Of a stretch of 10,807 bases of DNA, positions 7,609 to 10,807 are shown one piece after another. The stretch is taken from assembly GCA_015658965.1 (NCBI GenBank), contig DQNX01000157.1, positions 1 through 10,807 of the forward strand, written 5' to 3'. A program made the translations under genes and the position numbers. Below the pieces are notes generated by a model that ran no database searches, was not told where the DNA came from, and was given only the letters and a program-made list of their open reading frames with translations. Origin of the DNA: Gammaproteobacteria bacterium (GTDB taxonomy: Bacteria > Pseudomonadota > Gammaproteobacteria > PS1 > Pseudothioglobaceae). Numbering within the stretch: the stretch's first letter is position 1; each line of letters starts with the position of its first letter.

Positions 7609-8712
7609 TTATTCAAAAAATGACTTCATTTTACCAAAAAATGAATCGGACTCGGGGTGTTGTTTCTTACCACAAGATTCAGAAAATTCTTTGAGTAGTT
7701 GTTGTTGTTTTTTATTTAAATTAACTGGTGTTTCTATTTTTACCTGACAGAGTAAATCACCTGTGCCACTATTACGAAGCCCGACTACACCCTTACCTCG
7801 TAAACGAAATAGTTTACCTGTTTGCGTGCCTGCAGGTATTTTGATTTTTAGTTTTCCAATGAGTGTTGGCACCTCAATAGAGTCACCCATCGTTGCTGTA
7901 GCAAAATCAATCGGTACTTCGCAGTAAAGATCATTGCCTTCTCGTTGAAAAATATTGTGTTTTTTAACATGCACTTGCACATATAAATCACCGCTTGAAC
8001 TGCCACGTAAACCCGCTTCACCTTCGCCACTAAGGCGAATACGATTGCCGGTATCAACCCCGGCTGGAATCTTAACAGACAGGGTTTTTTGCTTACGCAC
8101 CACGCCTTGTCCTCGGCAAGTGCCACAAGGGTTTGCAATTTTTTGACCGGTACCTGAGCAATCATGACAAGGGCGTTGCACCGTAAAGAAGCCTTGTTGC
8201 ATTTGCACTTGGCCATGGCCACCACAAGTGCCGCAAGTGTTTACTGACGTACCAGGCTTTGCACCAGATCCAGAGCAAGAATCACAAGTCTCATTTTTAG
8301 GAATACGAATCTTAACGGTTGTGCCTTCAGCCGCTTCTTTTAGATCAATCTCTAAGTCGTAGCGTAGGTCTGATCCACGGTTGTCAGGTTGCGCACCACC
8401 ACCGCCAAAGATATCGCCAAAGATATCACCAAACCCACCACCGCCATATCCACCACCACTAAACCCGCCAGCACCAGCACTACCATCAACCCCTGCATGA
8501 CCGAACTGATTGTAAGCTTGACGTTTTTGTGCGTCCGACAAAATAGCATAAGCTTTTTGAATTTCTTTAAACTTTGTTTCAGCTGCTTCTTTATCGTCCA
8601 CATTGCGATCAGGATGGTGTTTCATGGCTAAACGCTTGTAAGCTTTTTTAATTTGCTTAGCGTCTGCGCCTTTATCAACCCCTAGTACTTCGTAGTAATC
8701 TCTTTGTGACAT
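7609..8712 (-). CDS. dnaJ: Chaperone DnaJ (type I Hsp40)
   Basis: DnaJ binds unfolded proteins and stimulates the ATPase of DnaK in the cytoplasm. The 367-residue protein has all type I domains in order. The J domain (about 1-70) has the HPD tripeptide at 33-35. A glycine-rich linker (about 77-107) contains repeated GGG and GDIFGDIFGG. The zinc-binding cysteine-rich domain (about 130-208) has four CxxCxGxG motifs starting at Cys143, Cys160, Cys182 and Cys196. The C-terminal substrate-binding beta domains run from about 209 to 330, followed by a dimerisation tail. The ATG is preceded by AAGG with a five-base spacer. It follows dnaK by 76 bp, with a terminator-like hairpin in the gap, and precedes eno by 17 bp. 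No residue of the key motifs is missing. Confidence 0.98.
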   Translation of the reverse strand: MSQRDYYEVLGVDKGADAKQIKKAYKRLAMKHHPDRNVDDKEAAETKFKEIQKAYAILSDAQKRQAYNQFGHAGVDGSAGAGGFSGGGYGGGGFGDIFGDIFGGGGAQPDNRGSDLRYDLEIDLKEAAEGTTVKIRIPKNETCDSCSGSGAKPGTSVNTCGTCGGHGQVQMQQGFFTVQRPCHDCSGTGQKIANPCGTCRGQGVVRKQKTLSVKIPAGVDTGNRIRLSGEGEAGLRGSSSGDLYVQVHVKKHNIFQREGNDLYCEVPIDFATATMGDSIEVPTLIGKLKIKIPAGTQTGKLFRLRGKGVVGLRNSGTGDLLCQVKIETPVNLNKKQQQLLKEFSESCGKKQHPESDSFFGKMKSFFE

Positions 8713-8726
8713 GTTTGCCTTAAATT

Positions 8727-8765
8727 AAAAAACCCCCGCCAAATTATAAAATTTGAAGGAGGTTT
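8727..8765 (-). terminator. Rho-independent-type hairpin between dnaK and dnaJ (probable attenuator)
   Basis: Read on the minus strand, an outer arm AAACCTCC (8765-8758) pairs with GGGGGTTT (8737-8730) through one G-U pair. An inner perfect stem CAAATT/AATTTG encloses a four-base loop. The structure runs directly into a T6 tract (complement of the A6 at 8727-8732). This is a well-formed intrinsic terminator signature placed after the dnaK stop and before the dnaJ ribosome-binding site. Since no separate dnaJ promoter is obvious, partial readthrough is the likely arrangement. Confidence 0.8.
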
Positions 8766-8788
8766 GTTGTTAATAACCGATCGATAAA

Positions 8789-10708
8789 TTATTTATCGTC
8801 TTTCACTTCTTCAAAATCTGCATCAACTACATCATCACCTGCATCATCGCTTGCATCACTCGCTTTAGCATCATCTTCAGATGTATCTGCTTTGGCTTTT
8901 GCTTTTTCAGCCAAAGGTTGAGCTTTTTCACTTAAGGCTTGAACTTTAGCATCAATTGCTTCTTTATCTTCGCCTTTCATGGATGCTTCTAATTCATCAA
9001 TTGCAGTTTCAATGGCTGATTTTTCATCATCAGACACCTCGTCTTTTAACTCTTCTAGCGTTTGCTTGGTTGAGTGTATGAGTGAATCCGCCATATTGCG
9101 TGTGCTGACCAATTCTTGGAATTTTTTGTCATCTTCTGCATGCACTTGTGCATCTTTGATCATCTTTTCAACTTCTTCGTCGCTTAAGCCTGATGAAGCT
9201 TTGATGGTGATTGACTGCTCTTTACCAGTGGTTTTGTCCTTGGCAGATACATTTAAAATACCATCTGAATCAATGTCTAGCGTTACTTCAATTTGTGGTT
9301 GGCCTTTAGGGGCTGCATCAATACCTTCGAGGTTGAATTGACCTAACGATTTATTTGCACTCGCAATTTCACGCTCACCTTGCAGTACGTGTACAGTGAC
9401 GGCAGATTGGTTGTCGGCTGCGGTTGAGAATGTTTGCGCTGCATTGGTAGGAATGGTTGTGTTCTTTTCAATCAGCTTAGTCATAACTCCGCCCATGGTT
9501 TCAATGCCTAAAGACAATGGCGTTACATCCAGCAACAACACGTCTTTAACATCACCACCAAGTACACCCGCTTGAATTGCTGCACCCATAGCAACCGCTT
9601 CATCTGGGTTGACATCACGTTTAGGCTCTTTACCAAAGAAATCTTGTACCATTTTGCCAACCTTAGGCATACGTGTTTGACCACCGACCAAGATAACTTC
9701 ATCGATATCACTACCTGCAAGGTCTGCATCTTTGAGCGCAGTCTTACAAGGTTCCATGGTGCGTTTCAATAGGTCATCAACCAATGATTCTAACTTGGCA
9801 CGTGTGAGTTTGATATTAAGGTGTTTAGGGCCAGAAGCATCTGCGGTGACGTAAGGCAAGTTCACTTCAGTCTGCTCCGATGATGACAATTCAATTTTGG
9901 CTTTTTCAGCGGCTTCTTTGAGGCGCTGGAGTGCCATCGGGTCGTTAGTCAAATCAACCCCTTGGTCTTTTTTGAATTCATCGACTAAATAGCCAATAAT
10001 ACGTTGATCGAAGTCTTCACCACCTAAGAAAGTATCACCATTGGTCGACAGTACTTCAAAGTGTTTTTCGCCGTCAATGTCTTCCATCTCAATGATTGAC
10101 ACGTCAAATGTGCCACCACCTAAGTCGTATACAGCAATGGTTTTATCACCGGTAAGTTTGTCCACGCCATAGGCAAGTGCTGCTGCTGTTGGCTCATTAA
10201 TAATACGCTTAACGTTTAAACCTGCGATCTTACCAGCGTCTTTGGTTGCTTGACGTTGTGAATCATTAAAGTAAGCTGGCACAGTAATAACAGCTTCAGT
10301 AACGGTTTCACCAAGGTATTCCTCAGCCGTTTTTTTCATCTTTTCGATAACTTTGGCTGAGATTTCTGGTGCGGCCATTTTTTTGCCTTTAACCTCTACC
10401 CATGCATCACCATTGTCGGCTTTAACGATTTTGTAAGGCACAAGTTTAATGTCTTTTTGTACCGCTTCCTCGTCAAAACGACGACCAATTAAACGCTTGA
10501 TGGCGTATAAAGTGTTTTCAGGATTTGTAACTGCCTGACGTTTTGCTGGCTGACCGACCAAGATTTCTTCACTATCTTTCGGGTAAGCAATAATTGAGGG
10601 GGTGGTGCGATCGCCCTCTGAATTTTCAATAATTTTAATTGAGCCGCCATCCATAATCGCGACACATGAATTTGTTGTACCTAAGTCAATACCAATAATT
10701 TTTGACAT
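8789..10708 (-). CDS. dnaK: Molecular chaperone DnaK (Hsp70)
   Basis: DnaK is the ATP-driven Hsp70 chaperone that works with DnaJ and GrpE in protein folding and, in gammaproteobacteria, in feedback control of sigma32. The 639 residues match the normal length. The nucleotide-binding domain (1 to about 388) contains GIDLGTTNSCVA (6-17), Lys71 at the catalytic-lysine position, the phosphate-loop segment DLGGGTFDVS (195-204, Thr200), GGEDFDQR (229-236) and LVGGQTRMPKV (340-350). The interdomain linker is VLLLD (390-394). The substrate-binding beta domain runs to about 505 and the helical lid to about 605. The acidic tail ends in EEVKDDK, close to the canonical EEVKDKK. The ATG is preceded by AAGGAG with a seven-base spacer. 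A heat-shock-type promoter lies immediately upstream. grpE, a common neighbour, is not in view. Confidence 0.99.
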   Translation of the reverse strand: MSKIIGIDLGTTNSCVAIMDGGSIKIIENSEGDRTTPSIIAYPKDSEEILVGQPAKRQAVTNPENTLYAIKRLIGRRFDEEAVQKDIKLVPYKIVKADNGDAWVEVKGKKMAAPEISAKVIEKMKKTAEEYLGETVTEAVITVPAYFNDSQRQATKDAGKIAGLNVKRIINEPTAAALAYGVDKLTGDKTIAVYDLGGGTFDVSIIEMEDIDGEKHFEVLSTNGDTFLGGEDFDQRIIGYLVDEFKKDQGVDLTNDPMALQRLKEAAEKAKIELSSSEQTEVNLPYVTADASGPKHLNIKLTRAKLESLVDDLLKRTMEPCKTALKDADLAGSDIDEVILVGGQTRMPKVGKMVQDFFGKEPKRDVNPDEAVAMGAAIQAGVLGGDVKDVLLLDVTPLSLGIETMGGVMTKLIEKNTTIPTNAAQTFSTAADNQSAVTVHVLQGEREIASANKSLGQFNLEGIDAAPKGQPQIEVTLDIDSDGILNVSAKDKTTGKEQSITIKASSGLSDEEVEKMIKDAQVHAEDDKKFQELVSTRNMADSLIHSTKQTLEELKDEVSDDEKSAIETAIDELEASMKGEDKEAIDAKVQALSEKAQPLAEKAKAKADTSEDDAKASDASDDAGDDVVDADFEEVKDDK

Positions 10709-10715
10709 TCTTTAA

Positions 10716-10721
10716 CTCCTT
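10716..10721 (-). promoter_or_regulatory. Shine-Dalgarno site of dnaK
   Basis: AAGGAG on the minus strand sits seven bases before the dnaK ATG. It is the strongest ribosome-binding site in the window and fits high expression. Confidence 0.85.
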
Positions 10722-10725
10722 GTGT

Positions 10726-10755
10726 TTTATATACCCTCTATATAGGGATGGTCAA
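10726..10755 (-). promoter_or_regulatory. Candidate overlapping sigma70-type promoter of dnaK
   Basis: On the minus strand TTGACC (10755-10750) matches the -35 consensus at five of six positions. TATAAA (10731-10726) matches the -10 consensus at five of six positions with an 18-bp spacer; TATATA at 10733-10728 is an alternative with 16 bp. Transcription from it would begin at or just inside the ribosome-binding site (about 10719-10722), which is tight, so this is less secure than the sigma32 promoter it overlaps. Confidence 0.4.
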
Positions 10756-10767
10756 ATTTTTTTCAAG
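10740..10767 (-). promoter_or_regulatory. Heat-shock (sigma32-type) promoter of dnaK
   Basis: On the minus strand CTTGAAA (10767-10761) matches the sigma32 -35 consensus exactly. CCCTATAT (10747-10740) matches the -10 consensus CCCCATnT at all but one defined position. The spacer is 13 bp, the same as I recall for the E. coli dnaK P1 promoter. A start about seven bases beyond the -10 box (near 10733) would leave a leader of about 25 nt including the AAGGAG site. Confidence 0.85.
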
Positions 10768-10807
10768 GATTTAAACAAAAAAAATATTTACTGAAAGAGG
10801 CCTTTGC

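Noticed and set aside
8352..8631. Open frames on both strands over the glycine-rich part of dnaJ.
   Set aside because: They are shadows of the repetitive GGN codons of the glycine-rich linker and have low-complexity translations without family resemblance.
10771..10807. A minus-strand T8 tract preceded by GGCCTCTTTCAG at the right edge, considered as the terminator of a gene upstream of dnaK.
   Set aside because: Any full stem would have to extend past the window edge, and the bases directly before the T-tract form no hairpin in view.
10709..10807. CIRCE-type operator (HrcA) upstream of dnaK.
   Set aside because: No TTAGCACTC / GAGTGCTAA repeat is present; the promoter instead matches sigma32.
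1..10807. A previously undescribed defence, mobile or biosynthetic system.
   Set aside because: Every long open frame belongs to a well-known family. No transposase, integrase, direct-repeat array, tRNA-bounded island or sharp shift in base composition was seen by eye.

Overview
The window is a compact, AT-rich bacterial chromosome segment made entirely of conserved housekeeping genes. The DnaK, DnaJ and enolase sequences, the bacterial-type ProRS with an editing insertion, and the sigma32-type heat-shock promoter in front of dnaK all point to a gammaproteobacterium. The low GC content, short intergenic gaps and presence of GatCAB recall the sulfur-oxidising SUP05/Thioglobus-type group, but that placement is an impression and was not tested.

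Layout, left to right. Positions 1-1693 (+) hold the 3' end of gatA and all of gatB, two subunits of the tRNA-dependent amidotransferase. A convergent 152-bp gap with an 11-bp perfect inverted repeat separates gatB from a minus-strand rhomboid-unrelated membrane metalloprotease of the M50 (site-2 protease) family (1846-2475). A 58-bp divergent spacer follows, and then proS and psd on the plus strand (2534-5028), joined by a one-base TAATG overlap. From 5025 to the right end everything is on the minus strand. In transcription order it runs dnaK (10708-8789), a terminator-like hairpin, dnaJ (8712-7609), eno (7591-6311) and a CNNM/CBS-domain HlyC/CorC-family membrane protein (6272-5025).

The right half looks like one long transcription unit driven from a heat-shock promoter at 10740-10767, which overlaps a plausible sigma70 promoter. 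The hairpin between dnaK and dnaJ probably attenuates transcription, lowering DnaJ, enolase and the CorC-family protein relative to DnaK. The dnaJ-eno gap is 17 bp and the eno-corC gap is 38 bp. Enolase starts with GTG and the CorC-family gene with TTG, each preceded by a Shine-Dalgarno-like sequence. At the left end of this unit the CorC-family gene and psd converge so tightly that their two stop codons share one CTAG palindrome.

No mobile elements, CRISPR arrays, RNA genes or phage-related sequences were found, and no gene-free stretch exceeds 300 bp. No undescribed multi-gene system is visible. The points of interest are regulatory architecture and gene arrangement.
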